A stretch of 64,000 bases of DNA from Prochlorococcus marinus subsp. marinus str. CCMP1375 (GCF_000007925.1 NC_005042.1:124001-188000), one strand, 5' to 3'; numbered from the stretch's first letter, positions 1 to 9,097 are shown. A program made the numbers and translations. Notes: generated from the letters alone by a model not told the origin.

Positions 1-1080
1 GAGAGCTTGCTCAACTAGTTTACCTACCACCCAACTACATGTTTTTTTCTTTGAAATTTTTTTGGGTAGATGTTGGGTAACTATATCCATGGCTTCTAGA
101 AATGACCTGATGCTTCCTACTCCATTTTCTTCTTGCGGAAGATCTTCATAAGCCACCCTATGAGGAAGTTGTTTGTTTGCTATTAAATACCATTCATCAG
201 AGAGCCATGCAAACCGACTTCCAATTTTAGATTGGAAGTCGGTTTGCATTCTCTCCACTAAACTAATGACTTTCTTTGCGCATTCTTCATTTACGGGTTG
301 CAATCCATCTTGATCTGGCCTGAAGCGTGTAAGACCTACTGGAACCACTGCGGTTGAAATAATAGCCGGCCATGTTCCCTGCGCATATTGGAATAGATCA
401 TTAATTGTTTTGGCGAGATTTTTACCATCATTAATCCCAGGGCATACAACTATTTGGGCATGCAATTGAAGTTTTTTTTCTGCAAACCATTTAATTTGTT
501 CCATTATTAATCCTGCTTTATCGTTTTTTAATAATTGACTACGTAATTTTGAATCAGTGGCATGAACTGATACAAATAAAGGAGATAGTCGTTGTGCTTC
601 AATCCTTTCCCAATCCTTTGGCATTAAATTAGTTAGCGTCAAATATGAGCCATAAAGAAAACTCATACGGTAGTCATCATCTTTTACATAAAGAGTTTGC
701 CTGCGTCCTGCGGGCTGTTGATCTATAAAGCAAAACGAACAATTGTTATTGCATTGTTTGAGACCATCAAACAATGCTTCTGTAAAAATTAGTCCTAAAT
801 CATCATCCAAATTTTTTTCGAGTTGAATATTATGCCTTTCGCCATTCTTATCTAAGACTTCAAGTTCTAATTCCTCTTCTGCAATTAAATATTTGTAATC
901 AATCAGGTCTCGAGGCTTTACTCCATTAATTGTTAGCAATTGATCTCCAGCCTCAAACCCTAGATCCTCTCCGATTGACCCTGGATCTACAATTTTGATT
1001 AATGCTGGGTCTGGCTTGTAGCCCTTAGTTACCTCGGTTAAAGAAGGTATTGCAGAATTTGGAGAAGGTTCCTTCCACAC
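1..1080 (-). CDS. Radical SAM/PDZ DUF512 family protein (TIGR03279-like), C-terminus outside window
   Basis: The reading frame is open on the minus strand from a GTG at 1080 to the window edge, giving about 360 residues without the C-terminus. An in-frame TAA lies two codons upstream of the GTG and no ATG is near, so this start is the best choice. The first 60 or so residues look like a PDZ-type domain (IVDPGSIGEDLGFEAGDQL). A CX3CX2C radical SAM cluster (CNNNCSFCF) follows with cysteines near 110, 114 and 117. This order matches the family described as a putative FeS-containing cyanobacterial oxidoreductase, related to DUF512 proteins. The substrate is unknown. It is transcribed away from the DUF3120-nadB pair. 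Confidence 0.85.
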   Translation of the reverse strand, partial: MWKEPSPNSAIPSLTEVTKGYKPDPALIKIVDPGSIGEDLGFEAGDQLLTINGVKPRDLIDYKYLIAEEELELEVLDKNGERHNIQLEKNLDDDLGLIFTEALFDGLKQCNNNCSFCFIDQQPAGRRQTLYVKDDDYRMSFLYGSYLTLTNLMPKDWERIEAQRLSPLFVSVHATDSKLRSQLLKNDKAGLIMEQIKWFAEKKLQLHAQIVVCPGINDGKNLAKTINDLFQYAQGTWPAIISTAVVPVGLTRFRPDQDGLQPVNEECAKKVISLVERMQTDFQSKIGSRFAWLSDEWYLIANKQLPHRVAYEDLPQEENGVGSIRSFLEAMDIVTQHLPKKISKKKTCSWVVGKLVEQAL

Positions 1081-1391
1081 AGATTAGAGAATTGTTCTTT
1101 TAGTTTGCTATCAAATTGTATTATTTTTCCATTTCGAATAGAAAAATTTTTAAGGCCTCCACAAATGGAGAAGCTTGTAGTTTTTTAATCTTATAAGTAA
1201 TTTGATACATGCGAAAAAGTAAAATCTTTAGATATTTAATTTAATTGCTTTTTAATTTCTTGTGCTGACAGGCTTACTTTGTAAACCTCTGCTTACTATC
1301 AACAATTTGAATTGATTTAATCCTGAGCTACTTCTTTTCCACTAAAGACTCCTCTGATTTATCTGAGGGATATTTATCTAGGCCCAGAACC
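1081..1391. other. 311-bp intergenic region between divergent genes
   Basis: This AT-rich gap separates the divergent radical SAM gene and the DUF3120 gene, so it should hold both promoters. I see no open frame longer than about a dozen codons. A short CTCC/GGAG inverted repeat at 1157-1170, followed by a T run near 1180, is the only structure noticed and is too weak to call a terminator. Confidence 0.5.
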
Positions 1392-2051
1392 TTGAGATTC
1401 TGGGCTAGTGCCCTTGTGGTGTTGCCTGTGTTTCTTCAGGCACCTTGGGTCCACTTTTATCCTTTGTCAGCACTTTTATTTACCTTTGTATTATTAGGAT
1501 TAGGAATTTCATTAGTTGTATTTTCTGATGATCAATGGGGTCGACTGGGGTCTCTTCTTGTAGGAGTAAGTGGAAGTTGGCTTGGCGGCTGTTTGTTTTG
1601 GGGATGGTTGAGAATGCACCCTGTTTTACATCTTCCAGTAGAGGCAGTTGCTTTGCCAGTGGCATTTGTTGGACTTTCCACTAGATGGCGTATCGGTTCT
1701 GCTTTTTATTTGGCTTGTTTACTTGGAACAGCTTTTACTGATTTCATGATGGTTTTAACAGGTGTAATGAAAAAATGGCCAGATATAGTTGCTGCGCCTA
1801 TAGATCAAGCAGCTCAGGCTCTTAACAAAACTTCCTTGAATCTTTTTAACCTTCCAACTTTATTACTACTTTTCATTGCAGCTATTTTGATAGTTTTTTT
1901 ATCAGATCAAATGAATCAAAGAGGTATTGTTAATTCTCCTGCAGGGGCGGCTTGGTTAGTAGCAGGAACAGCTTTGACAACAACACTTTGGGTTGATGGG
2001 CTTTTTCTTATCACTACGATTATTCAACCAAAATTAAGTGGATTGATATAG
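1392..2051 (+). CDS. DUF3120 family integral membrane protein
   Basis: The protein has 219 residues and is mostly hydrophobic, with about six likely membrane segments between residue 5 and the C-terminus. It resembles the cyanobacterial DUF3120 family, whose function is unknown. The frame opens with TTG at 1392 (MRFWASALVVLPVFLQAPW); downstream GTG codons near 1413-1416 are possible but would remove part of the first hydrophobic segment. nadB begins 18 bp downstream on the same strand, so the two are probably cotranscribed. The neighbourhood radical SAM gene, DUF3120, nadB is one I recall from marine picocyanobacteria. Confidence 0.8.
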   Translation: MRFWASALVVLPVFLQAPWVHFYPLSALLFTFVLLGLGISLVVFSDDQWGRLGSLLVGVSGSWLGGCLFWGWLRMHPVLHLPVEAVALPVAFVGLSTRWRIGSAFYLACLLGTAFTDFMMVLTGVMKKWPDIVAAPIDQAAQALNKTSLNLFNLPTLLLLFIAAILIVFLSDQMNQRGIVNSPAGAAWLVAGTALTTTLWVDGLFLITTIIQPKLSGLI

Positions 2052-2069
2052 ATCGTAAAAAGATTAACT

Positions 2070-3728
2070 ATGAACTCTGCGCGTATTACTTCTAATTCTT
2101 GGGATGTGATTGTTGTAGGTGCTGGTGCTGCAGGGTTGATGACATGCATTGAATTGCCACCTCACTTGAAAATCTTGCTTCTTAATCGTAATACGAGCAA
2201 AAGATCTGCAAGTCGATGGGCTCAAGGAGGTATTGCTGCAGTTACTCGAGAAGAAGATAGTTTACAAAGTCATGCAGATGATACCTTCAGAGCAGGATGT
2301 GGTTTGTGTGATACTGATGCAGTGAAAATGCTTGTGGAACATGCTCCTCAATGCGTTGAGCGGCTTCAGAAGTTAGGAATGGAGTTTGATAGAGACTCTA
2401 AAGGATTAGCTACAACACTAGAAGCTGCTCATAGTCATAGGCGTGTATTACATGTTCAGGATCGCACAGGGAGAGCTTTAGTTGATGTACTGCGAGAACA
2501 AGTTGAGAAAAGATCTAATATTGTTCATTGTCGAGGCGTAAGAGTTACGCAGCTTTTGGTTGAGCATAATTGCTGCGATGGAGTACAAGTTTTAGATGGT
2601 CCTTTGCTTTATTGGATTCAATCCAAGGCTGTTGTTTTAGCTTCTGGAGGGGGCGGACATTTGTTTGCAAATACAACAAATCCTGCTCAAGCCTGCGGAG
2701 AAGGTTTGGCTTTGGCTTGGAAAGCAGGTGCAGCTATAGAGGATCTTGAGTTTTTTCAGTTTCATCCAACTGCACTTAAGCTTCAAGGGGCTACGTCTTT
2801 CTTAATTTCAGAAGCTGTTAGAGGTGAGGGAGCTGTATTAGTTGATCGTGATGGCAATAGTCCTGTCGCTCATTTGTTGAGAAAGGATCTTGCTCCTAGA
2901 GATCAGGTTAGTAGAGCTCTTGTAAAGACAATGCAATCGCAAGGTGTAAGTCATATAGGGCTTGATTTAATGAATATTCCTCCAGAAAAAATTTTTGCGC
3001 GCTTCCCTTCCATTATTCAAAGATGTCGAGAAATGGGTATTGACCCCCTGAATAATTTGATACCAGTTGCTCCAGCAGCACATTATTGGATGGGTGGCGT
3101 TGCTACTGATATGCAAGCAGCAACATCAGTTTCAGGACTTTATGCCGTCGGAGAAGTTGCATGTACTGGAGTACATGGTGCAAACCGACTGGCCAGCAAC
3201 TCCTTATTGGAATGTTTGGTATTTGCAAGTCAAATGTCTGTTATTAATGTAACGGAATCCTCTCGTAAAAATATCATTTCAAATCAAACTTTTCTGACTA
3301 AACTTTCAAATAATTTAGATTGTGAGCAAAGTGAGAATGACTTGCAATCTTCTATAGAAGACTTAAGAAAATTATTTTGGAAAGAAGTAGGTGTTAATCG
3401 TTCTAAGAAAGGAATGCAAGATGCTTTGAACAATATACGATTAGATTTAGATTCTCTAAATAAGAACGCTTTGTTAGAGTTAGTTAGTAATCAATCAATT
3501 GATATATGTAATTCGTTTGATGAAGGTACTCGAAGGAAATTGAATCTTCTTTTGGATTTAAATCATCGTAAATTGACGTGCTTATTAACTTTAAATGCCT
3601 GCTTATTTCGGACGGAAAGTAGAGGAGGACATTATCGATTAGATTCACCCGCAACATTACCTTATTGGAGATGTCACTCTAGGCAGAAAAAAGGTCAAAC
3701 AATCTCAACAAGACCAGTTAGAGAGTAA
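2070..3728 (+). CDS. nadB: L-aspartate oxidase
   Basis: NadB oxidises L-aspartate to iminoaspartate with FAD, the first step of de novo NAD synthesis, and works with quinolinate synthase NadA. The N-terminus carries the dinucleotide-binding motif GAGAAG at residues 17-22. The FAD/substrate region includes SRWAQGGIAA near 50 and FQFHPTAL in the middle of the protein. The conserved C-terminal helical domain motif ESRGGHYR is present near residue 515. At 552 residues it has the usual length. It follows the DUF3120 gene closely and ends 14 bp from the convergent VKOR gene. The last 20 or so residues are basic and probably a variable tail. Confidence 0.95.
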   Translation: MNSARITSNSWDVIVVGAGAAGLMTCIELPPHLKILLLNRNTSKRSASRWAQGGIAAVTREEDSLQSHADDTFRAGCGLCDTDAVKMLVEHAPQCVERLQKLGMEFDRDSKGLATTLEAAHSHRRVLHVQDRTGRALVDVLREQVEKRSNIVHCRGVRVTQLLVEHNCCDGVQVLDGPLLYWIQSKAVVLASGGGGHLFANTTNPAQACGEGLALAWKAGAAIEDLEFFQFHPTALKLQGATSFLISEAVRGEGAVLVDRDGNSPVAHLLRKDLAPRDQVSRALVKTMQSQGVSHIGLDLMNIPPEKIFARFPSIIQRCREMGIDPLNNLIPVAPAAHYWMGGVATDMQAATSVSGLYAVGEVACTGVHGANRLASNSLLECLVFASQMSVINVTESSRKNIISNQTFLTKLSNNLDCEQSENDLQSSIEDLRKLFWKEVGVNRSKKGMQDALNNIRLDLDSLNKNALLELVSNQSIDICNSFDEGTRRKLNLLLDLNHRKLTCLLTLNACLFRTESRGGHYRLDSPATLPYWRCHSRQKKGQTISTRPVRE

Positions 3729-3742
3729 TTTATCAAGAATTA

Positions 3743-4684
3743 TTAGAAATCTCTAGATCCTTTATATTCACTAAGCTCAGCTAATTGATCAAGACTTTTA
3801 ACTCCAGACTCTATTTTACCTTTTATTTCCCATGACGGGAACCCTGTTATACCTTTACTTTCGCAAAGCTCAGGCTTGCTATTATTTCCATCGATAGCAC
3901 ATTCAATTGATATTAGATTAGATGCTGCTTCTTTACCAAACATTTCCTTTTGATCATGACAGTGAGGACACCAATATGCACTATAAAGAATAATATTTTT
4001 CTCTTTTAAGTGATTTGCTAATTCAATTGCTGCTAAAGAACTCTTATTTTCTATAATTGGTCCTAAATTACTATCAATTATTAAAGTTTCTTTTTTATTT
4101 GGATCTACTGAAGATGACCAAATAAGTCCTCCTAATAAGACAACAATGGTTATTAATAGTCCTCTAAAAAGCAAGTCTCTCTTTTCCTCCCAGCCTCCAC
4201 CAATTATCGTTAATATTAAAATTAAGCTTGATATGACAGCAGACAAAATACAGAAAAAACAAAAAGCTTGAATTTTCATGACCATTATTCCCATTAACAC
4301 AAAACTAAAAATAGTCATGCAAGTAGAGATAATAAATAATCCCCACCAAGTATTCCTAGAAAGGTCTATCTTTTTTCCTGACTCCAAAGGCGAAAAAGGA
4401 ATTATTGCTAGAAAAAGTATTGCTAAATAACTAAGAAATCCTACAAAAGATAAAGGAATCTCGAAGCCATTGATCGCAAAAATTGTTCCCCAAGCGCTTT
4501 TTAAGACTTTGTCACACCCTTCGAGACCACCTGGGCATGAAAGTGAATTGATCCAACCCCATCTTTCCAAGGTGATTGAGCCTGTATCTATCACTCCTAT
4601 TGTTCCAAGGATTGCGATAAAAATTCTTGCCAACTTGGAACCTTGATCTTGTCTTCGACGACTTTTAAGGCGATTTGTCCCCAT
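3743..4684 (-). CDS. Vitamin K epoxide reductase homologue fused to a thioredoxin-like domain
   Basis: This 313-residue membrane protein probably drives disulfide bond formation in the periplasm or thylakoid lumen. The VKOR domain (about 20-190) has a first cysteine pair at C50 and C57 and the quinone-proximal pair C142-F-F-C145 inside a membrane helix. After a further helix near 172-192 comes a soluble thioredoxin-fold domain with the active site CPHC at C239/C242. This fusion is known from cyanobacteria and plant chloroplasts (LTO1), where the VKOR part reoxidises its own thioredoxin partner using quinone. The order of the cysteines supports a complete electron path. The gene is divergent from rimO. 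Confidence 0.92.
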   Translation of the reverse strand: MGTNRLKSRRRQDQGSKLARIFIAILGTIGVIDTGSITLERWGWINSLSCPGGLEGCDKVLKSAWGTIFAINGFEIPLSFVGFLSYLAILFLAIIPFSPLESGKKIDLSRNTWWGLFIISTCMTIFSFVLMGIMVMKIQAFCFFCILSAVISSLILILTIIGGGWEEKRDLLFRGLLITIVVLLGGLIWSSSVDPNKKETLIIDSNLGPIIENKSSLAAIELANHLKEKNIILYSAYWCPHCHDQKEMFGKEAASNLISIECAIDGNNSKPELCESKGITGFPSWEIKGKIESGVKSLDQLAELSEYKGSRDF

Positions 4685-4786
4685 TAGTGATTTGATGAAA
4701 TGCTGAGTTTTGACAATTTTACTGATAGTAGTCTTTTTTTTTAATTTAAAATGGCCATAAAATTATAAAGAACATTGATTTTATTT

Positions 4787-4812
4787 TCTCTTTCAATAAT
4801 GATTGAAAGAGA
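4787..4812. repeat. Perfect 11-bp inverted repeat upstream of rimO
   Basis: The arms TCTCTTTCAAT and ATTGAAAGAGA are exactly complementary and are separated by the four bases AATG. The element sits in the 191-bp gap between the divergent VKOR and rimO genes, ending 63 bp before the rimO GTG. No T run follows on either strand, so it is not an obvious terminator. It could be an operator or a hairpin in the rimO leader. The function is inferred only. Confidence 0.6.
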
Positions 4813-4875
4813 CTGCATTAGCCAATTATAGAGAAAACTACTCTTAATTTAGAAAATAATCCAACCGTTGCGTTT

Positions 4876-6180
4876 GTGCATTTGGGTTGTGAAAAGAATT
4901 TGGTGGATACTGAACATATGATGGGCTTACTAGATCAAGGGGGATATTCAATAAGCACTAACCCTTCTGAAGCATCTCTTGTAGTAGTTAATACTTGTAG
5001 CTTTATTCAAGATGCAAGAGAAGAATCTGTTCGTGTATTAGTAGGTCTGGCTGAGCAGGATAAAGAAATTATTATTGCAGGGTGTCTTGCTCAACATTTT
5101 CAAGAAGAGTTGCTTCAGTCCATACCAGAAGCAAAGGCAATTATCGGTACGGGCGATTATCAAAATATTTTGAATGTTCTTCAAAGAATTGAACAAGGGG
5201 AAATAGTTAACCAAGTTTCAAACAATCCAACTTTTGTTGGTGATGAAAAATTACCTCGATTTAGAACCACTGGTAAAGCAGTTGCCTATTTAAAGATCGC
5301 AGAAGGCTGTGACTATAGCTGTGCTTTCTGCATTATTCCTAAACTCAGAGGAATGCAACGAAGTCGATCTATTGAATCAATTGTTGCAGAGGCTAATCAA
5401 CTAGCTAAACAGGGTGTTAAAGAGCTGATTTTAATAAGTCAAATAACCACGAATTACGGATTAGATTTATATGGACGCCCTTGTCTTGCAGATCTTCTAA
5501 GGGAACTTGGCGACGTTGAAATTCCTTGGATTCGTGTTCATTATGCATATCCTACTGGGCTGACTTCTGAAGTGATAAAGGCTTTTAGGGAAGTTCCAAA
5601 TCTATTACCTTATTTAGATTTGCCGTTGCAACATAGTCACCCTGATGTTCTGCGATTAATGAATCGACCTTGGCAGTTAGATTTAAATGCTTCTTTGCTC
5701 GATAGAATTAGATCTGAATTGCCAGATGCTATTTTTCGGACATCTTTGATAGTTGGCTTTCCTGGCGAAACTGAAGAGCACTTTAATCATTTGGTTTCTT
5801 TTGTTCAAACCCAGCAATTTGATCACATTGGTGTATTTACGTTTTCTTCTGAAGCAGGTACTAAAGCAGCATCTCTTGCTAATCAAATTCCTTTTAGCGT
5901 TGCTGAAGCTCGTAAAGATAAGATAATTTCTATTCAACAACCTATTGCTGAACTTAAGAATCAAAATTGGATTGGACGAACTGTAGATGTATTAATTGAG
6001 AGAGAAGATAAAGATAGTGCAGAATTTGTAGGACGTTGTGCGCGCTTTTCTCCAGAAGTTGATGGTTTTGTAAGACTGCAAATTAATAATACTTTTACTA
6101 ATCAACTGAATATAGGGATGATGACTCCTGCTCTTATTACTGGCGCAGATTTATATGATTTAACGGGGCAGGTCGTTTGA
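4876..6180 (+). CDS. rimO: Ribosomal protein uS12 methylthiotransferase RimO
   Basis: RimO adds a methylthio group to an aspartate of ribosomal protein S12. The UPF0004 domain cysteines are C5, C41 and C70, and the radical SAM cluster is C145-X3-C149-X2-C152 (CDYSCAFC). A TRAM-type C-terminal domain follows (about 370-434). The start is unclear. The only canonical start codon is this GTG, yet it removes the first beta strand that RimO homologues have before HLGCEKN. The upstream frame reads NNPTVAFV in continuity with it and stays open back to a TAG at 4819, with no ATG, GTG or TTG in between. The true start may therefore be a rare codon such as ATT at 4825 or ATA at 4828. Confidence 0.93.
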   Translation: MHLGCEKNLVDTEHMMGLLDQGGYSISTNPSEASLVVVNTCSFIQDAREESVRVLVGLAEQDKEIIIAGCLAQHFQEELLQSIPEAKAIIGTGDYQNILNVLQRIEQGEIVNQVSNNPTFVGDEKLPRFRTTGKAVAYLKIAEGCDYSCAFCIIPKLRGMQRSRSIESIVAEANQLAKQGVKELILISQITTNYGLDLYGRPCLADLLRELGDVEIPWIRVHYAYPTGLTSEVIKAFREVPNLLPYLDLPLQHSHPDVLRLMNRPWQLDLNASLLDRIRSELPDAIFRTSLIVGFPGETEEHFNHLVSFVQTQQFDHIGVFTFSSEAGTKAASLANQIPFSVAEARKDKIISIQQPIAELKNQNWIGRTVDVLIEREDKDSAEFVGRCARFSPEVDGFVRLQINNTFTNQLNIGMMTPALITGADLYDLTGQVV

Positions 6181-6281
6181 GTGGGAATATGACTACAGTT
6201 TAAGTGGTTTAAGTATTTAAGTACTTAGAAGAAAATATCTATTTAATGAATTAGGGATTTATTTGATTTTAAGTAAATAAA

Positions 6282-6374
6282 CTATATTAATTTAACGGCT
6301 TTTAAGATTTTATTCATAGCAAAAGCTGCTCCGAGGCCTAGACCGACAAGAGCTAAATAGAATAAGATTCCCAT
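6282..6374 (-). CDS. petL: Cytochrome b6-f complex subunit PetL-like small membrane protein
   Basis: A 30-residue frame runs from ATG at 6374 to TAG at 6282. It encodes one membrane helix, starting MGILFYLALVGLGLG and ending in KILKAVKLI. PetL proteins of chloroplasts and cyanobacteria are about 30 residues, with a single helix and a conserved basic-hydrophobic end of the KIxLI type. The match rests on length, topology and this tail only. PetL is a peripheral subunit that helps stabilise the b6-f complex. The gene lies alone in the 262-bp gap between rimO and the DUF4346 gene. Another small photosynthetic membrane subunit remains possible. Confidence 0.62.
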   Translation of the reverse strand: MGILFYLALVGLGLGAAFAMNKILKAVKLI

Positions 6375-6442
6375 TTGAAAGATCAACTTTTCATTATTAG
6401 AACAGATTTAGGTGCCTTTTGTGTAAAGCACAGTTAGTTTTT

Positions 6443-6838
6443 TTAGTCTTGTACATAAGGCTTTCCATTTGTTAGGCAGAACTCAGCTTTTTGCAGTTCT
6501 CTCCCAAGATAAAGAGCATGGTCAAGTTTGGTTAAAGGTTTTGGAACGTGCCCTTCTGTGATTTGGATGCCAATCTCTTTAGCACTTTTTCCTTTAAAGA
6601 CCTTAATAGGGCTACGTTCTTTATTGTCATTGCATTTTAATGGCTCACCTGTTTCTGGATCTGTTGCTAACCCTGTTTCGTCAATATTGTTGCTGAAATG
6701 CTCGACTATTAATTCATTTGTTTCATGGCTCACTTTGATTAGAAAATATCCAGATGGGTCCAGTTCAATAAATCTTTGGGAATACTTCTCATCGAGATTA
6801 TTTATAAACTGTTCTTTTTGGGAAAGAATCTGCTTCAT
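6443..6838 (-). CDS. DUF4346 domain-containing protein
   Basis: The protein has 131 residues, is soluble, and matches the cyanobacterial DUF4346 family by the segments YFLIKV, LATDPETGEPL, GKSAKEIGIQI and LDHALYLGRELQKAE. The function is unknown. In some cyanobacteria a similar domain occurs at the end of dihydropteroate synthase-related proteins, so a link to pterin or one-carbon metabolism is possible but unproven. It begins with ATG at 6838. The neighbouring genes to the right on the same strand include the pterin-type enzymes at 8420-10006, separated by two other genes. Confidence 0.8.
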   Translation of the reverse strand: MKQILSQKEQFINNLDEKYSQRFIELDPSGYFLIKVSHETNELIVEHFSNNIDETGLATDPETGEPLKCNDNKERSPIKVFKGKSAKEIGIQITEGHVPKPLTKLDHALYLGRELQKAEFCLTNGKPYVQD

Positions 6839-6997
6839 AATTTTAATTTAGCAAAATATTTACAAATAGAAAATCAGAAGCTTGTTAAAAGAAATATTTT
6901 GCTCAGAATATTTAAATTCATTTGCAGCAGGTTTATTAAATAATGTGCATTATACTAAGAATTTAATATTGCTTAATAAGTAAGTAGAAGACAATAT

Positions 6998-7225
6998 TTA
7001 ATTTAGAATTATATTTTTTATAAGTATAAGCAAAAGAAGATTAATAAGAATAAAAGAAATGTAAATAATTCTTGGATTTTTTAATCCTTTTGGGGCTGTC
7101 AGTTCGATACCTAAAAACTTAAATAAAGTTTGCTTTTCATTATTGTCATAGGCTAATATTCCTTTTTTTATTGAATCATTACTATCTTCAATAGAAGTTT
7201 TATTTGGTTTATTATTTACTTCCAT
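6998..7225 (-). CDS. Small protein with C-terminal membrane helix, function unknown
   Basis: From the ATG at 7225 the frame encodes 75 residues. A polar first half (MEVNNKPNKTSIEDSNDSI) leads to FKFLGIELTAPKGLKNPRI and then one hydrophobic helix near the C-terminus (YISFILINLLLLILI). The frame is open further upstream to 7297, but that would overlap the neighbouring acyltransferase gene and adds no recognisable sequence. I recall similar one-helix proteins in Prochlorococcus but no function. The gene ends about 160 bp from the DUF4346 gene and may be the last of the minus-strand group that begins at 10006. Confidence 0.55.
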   Translation of the reverse strand: MEVNNKPNKTSIEDSNDSIKKGILAYDNNEKQTLFKFLGIELTAPKGLKNPRIIYISFILINLLLLILIKNIILN

Positions 7226-7247
7226 AGAGAAATTAATCTTTGATTGA

Positions 7248-8423
7248 TTATAAGTCAATTTTTGTATGTATGAATGGAACTTCATTGTTTGAAGCATTGA
7301 TTTCTTCTTTCATCATATTGTTTGCTTTAGGGAGCCAATCTTTAATAATTTGAGCCATTGTATTGTCATACCAACGATGAAGACTGAAACGAGGTGTTGC
7401 CGTAAAACCTCTTCTCATCTTTTGATTTCCGCCTGCTCCTGGGTCAAATTCCTTGATACCATTTTTTATCGCCCAAGAAATTGGTGAATAGTAACAGAGT
7501 TCAAAATGAAGATTCTTTATTTCTTCTTTACTTCCCCAATATCTGCCCCAAAGAGTTTGATAATCTGTAATACAAAAAGACATTGCAATTGGTTCTTTTG
7601 GATTGCCACGATTTGCATTAAATAAAACAATGTTGTTAGCTAAATCTTTATTGGCTAACCTTTCGAAAAATGCTTTGGTTAAATACTTACTTCCCCATGC
7701 ACCCCATCTAGAGCAATGAGCTTCGTAGAAATTGTGCATCATCTCCATCATTGCTAGGTTAATTTCCTCGCCATTTATTATAGAAATTCTTAAATCTGTT
7801 TTTGTAATTGATTGTCTTTCTTTTTTGATATTACGACGTTGATTGGAATTGAACCTTGCTAAATAATCTTCAAAAGATTGCTCACCATGAGAGCTCCAAA
7901 GAGTTTGTTTATTAATCCAACTTGAACAATTAGCGGACTCACCATGTTTCTTCCATGATGGATCTACGTACAAGAAATTGCAGCTCGAAATATTATTATT
8001 AATTGCAAATTCATCAATAATTTTCATCATGACTTCTGTTATCTCTCTAGAATCTTTTTCAGAAGAAATAAAGAATTTATATCCCTCTATAGGACTAAGT
8101 GGGCTCATTCCTATTAATTTTGGGTAATAAGGTACGCTCAAGCGATTCGAGAGATTTGCGAAGGCTTGGTCAAAAATAAATTCTCCATAGCTATGATTTT
8201 TTAAGTAAAGAGGAGCTAGCGAAATTAATCTATTATTCTCCCAAAGTGAAAGATGTAATGGTTGCCAACCGTATCTTGATGAGACACTCTCTGATTCTTC
8301 TAGTGCATTTAACCAATTCCAATCATAGAAAGGCAGCACCTTTTTGTTGACGAGGTGCGCCCATTTTTCTCGTGGGATTTCTTTGATTGATCGGTGCCAA
8401 CGAAATGTTGTTGATGATTTCAA
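7248..8423 (-). CDS. FemAB-like/GNAT-fold acyltransferase (COG3146, DUF482 type)
   Basis: This 391-residue soluble protein resembles the COG3146 family, called predicted peptidoglycan biosynthesis N-acyltransferases with a FemAB/GNAT-like fold. Family-like segments include FYDWNWLNALEESES near the start, LAPLYLKNHSYGEFIFD, FNSNQRRNIKKERQ in the middle, and LHFELCYYSPISWAIKNG followed by FDPGAGGNQKMRRGF. The substrate has not been established for this family. The gene overlaps the upstream reductase gene by 4 bp (start and stop interleaved), which indicates translational coupling. Confidence 0.82.
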   Translation of the reverse strand: MKSSTTFRWHRSIKEIPREKWAHLVNKKVLPFYDWNWLNALEESESVSSRYGWQPLHLSLWENNRLISLAPLYLKNHSYGEFIFDQAFANLSNRLSVPYYPKLIGMSPLSPIEGYKFFISSEKDSREITEVMMKIIDEFAINNNISSCNFLYVDPSWKKHGESANCSSWINKQTLWSSHGEQSFEDYLARFNSNQRRNIKKERQSITKTDLRISIINGEEINLAMMEMMHNFYEAHCSRWGAWGSKYLTKAFFERLANKDLANNIVLFNANRGNPKEPIAMSFCITDYQTLWGRYWGSKEEIKNLHFELCYYSPISWAIKNGIKEFDPGAGGNQKMRRGFTATPRFSLHRWYDNTMAQIIKDWLPKANNMMKEEINASNNEVPFIHTKIDL

Positions 8424-9091
8424 GATCTTTTCCGTAAGTATTTGATCATTACTTCATTTTTTCCTAGTTCTTCTATTCCTTTGAGATGCCAAGCATCTGA
8501 TTTAGTTAATTCTATTGGCAGACTATTTTTGCCTGATGCAGTCCATGTGTATTTTCCACCTAACAGCCTAGGGGTGAAAGTAAGTTGCAATTCATCTACT
8601 TTGTCTTCTAATAACAGAGATGTAATAAGTTGAATACCTCCAAGAAGAACTATTCTTGAGCATCCTTTTTGATTTAGATCATGAAGAGTTCCTGACCAAT
8701 TATCTTGCATTACAATTTGTTGTTCAAATCCCTCTGAAGTAAATATTTGTGTTTTAGCTTTTGGTATTAATAGCCATCTTGTAATGGGTTGTCTGAAGAA
8801 TTGCCATGTTTGAGGAAATGATGATTGCTTACTAATTATTAAAGAGATTGGTTGAGTAGAGCGCCCTTGAGTATGTCTTTCTCGAATCAATTTTGAGTCA
8901 TGAATTAGGCAAGTATTTTTATGAATTTTTAGTGTTCCGCTCCCCATTAAAGTTGCATCTGACCATGCTAAAGCTTCCTCTAATACTCTTCTGTCGCCTT
9001 CGCCTCCTAGATTGGCTTTCCCTCCATTGGAAGGAGCTAGCCTCCCATCAAGGCTTATTGCTAGAACTAGACGGATCCAAGGTAAGCTCAA
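8420..9091 (-). CDS. RibD C-terminal/DHFR-like pyrimidine reductase family protein
   Basis: The protein has 223 residues and covers only the reductase half of RibD; the zinc deaminase half is absent. The fold is that of dihydrofolate reductase: MSLPWIRLVLAISLDGRLA at the start, SDATLMGSGTLK near 50, and VLLGGIQLITSLLLEDKVDELQLTFTPRLLGG near the end. Such enzymes reduce ribosylaminopyrimidine or pterin-like substrates with NADPH. The neighbour upstream is a 6-pyruvoyl-tetrahydropterin synthase homologue, 6 bp away, so a pterin substrate is a reasonable inference. A real riboflavin-pathway RibG reductase is the main alternative. Confidence 0.82.
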   Translation of the reverse strand: MSLPWIRLVLAISLDGRLAPSNGGKANLGGEGDRRVLEEALAWSDATLMGSGTLKIHKNTCLIHDSKLIRERHTQGRSTQPISLIISKQSSFPQTWQFFRQPITRWLLIPKAKTQIFTSEGFEQQIVMQDNWSGTLHDLNQKGCSRIVLLGGIQLITSLLLEDKVDELQLTFTPRLLGGKYTWTASGKNSLPIELTKSDAWHLKGIEELGKNEVMIKYLRKRS

Positions 9092-9097
9092 CTATAA

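Noticed and set aside
1157-1186. CTCC/GGAG repeat followed by T residues after 1180
   Set aside because: A four-pair stem is too short for an intrinsic terminator, and no gene ends there on the plus strand.
6528-6851. 107-codon frame antisense to the DUF4346 gene
   Set aside because: The minus-strand product matches a known family, so the plus-strand frame is a shadow.
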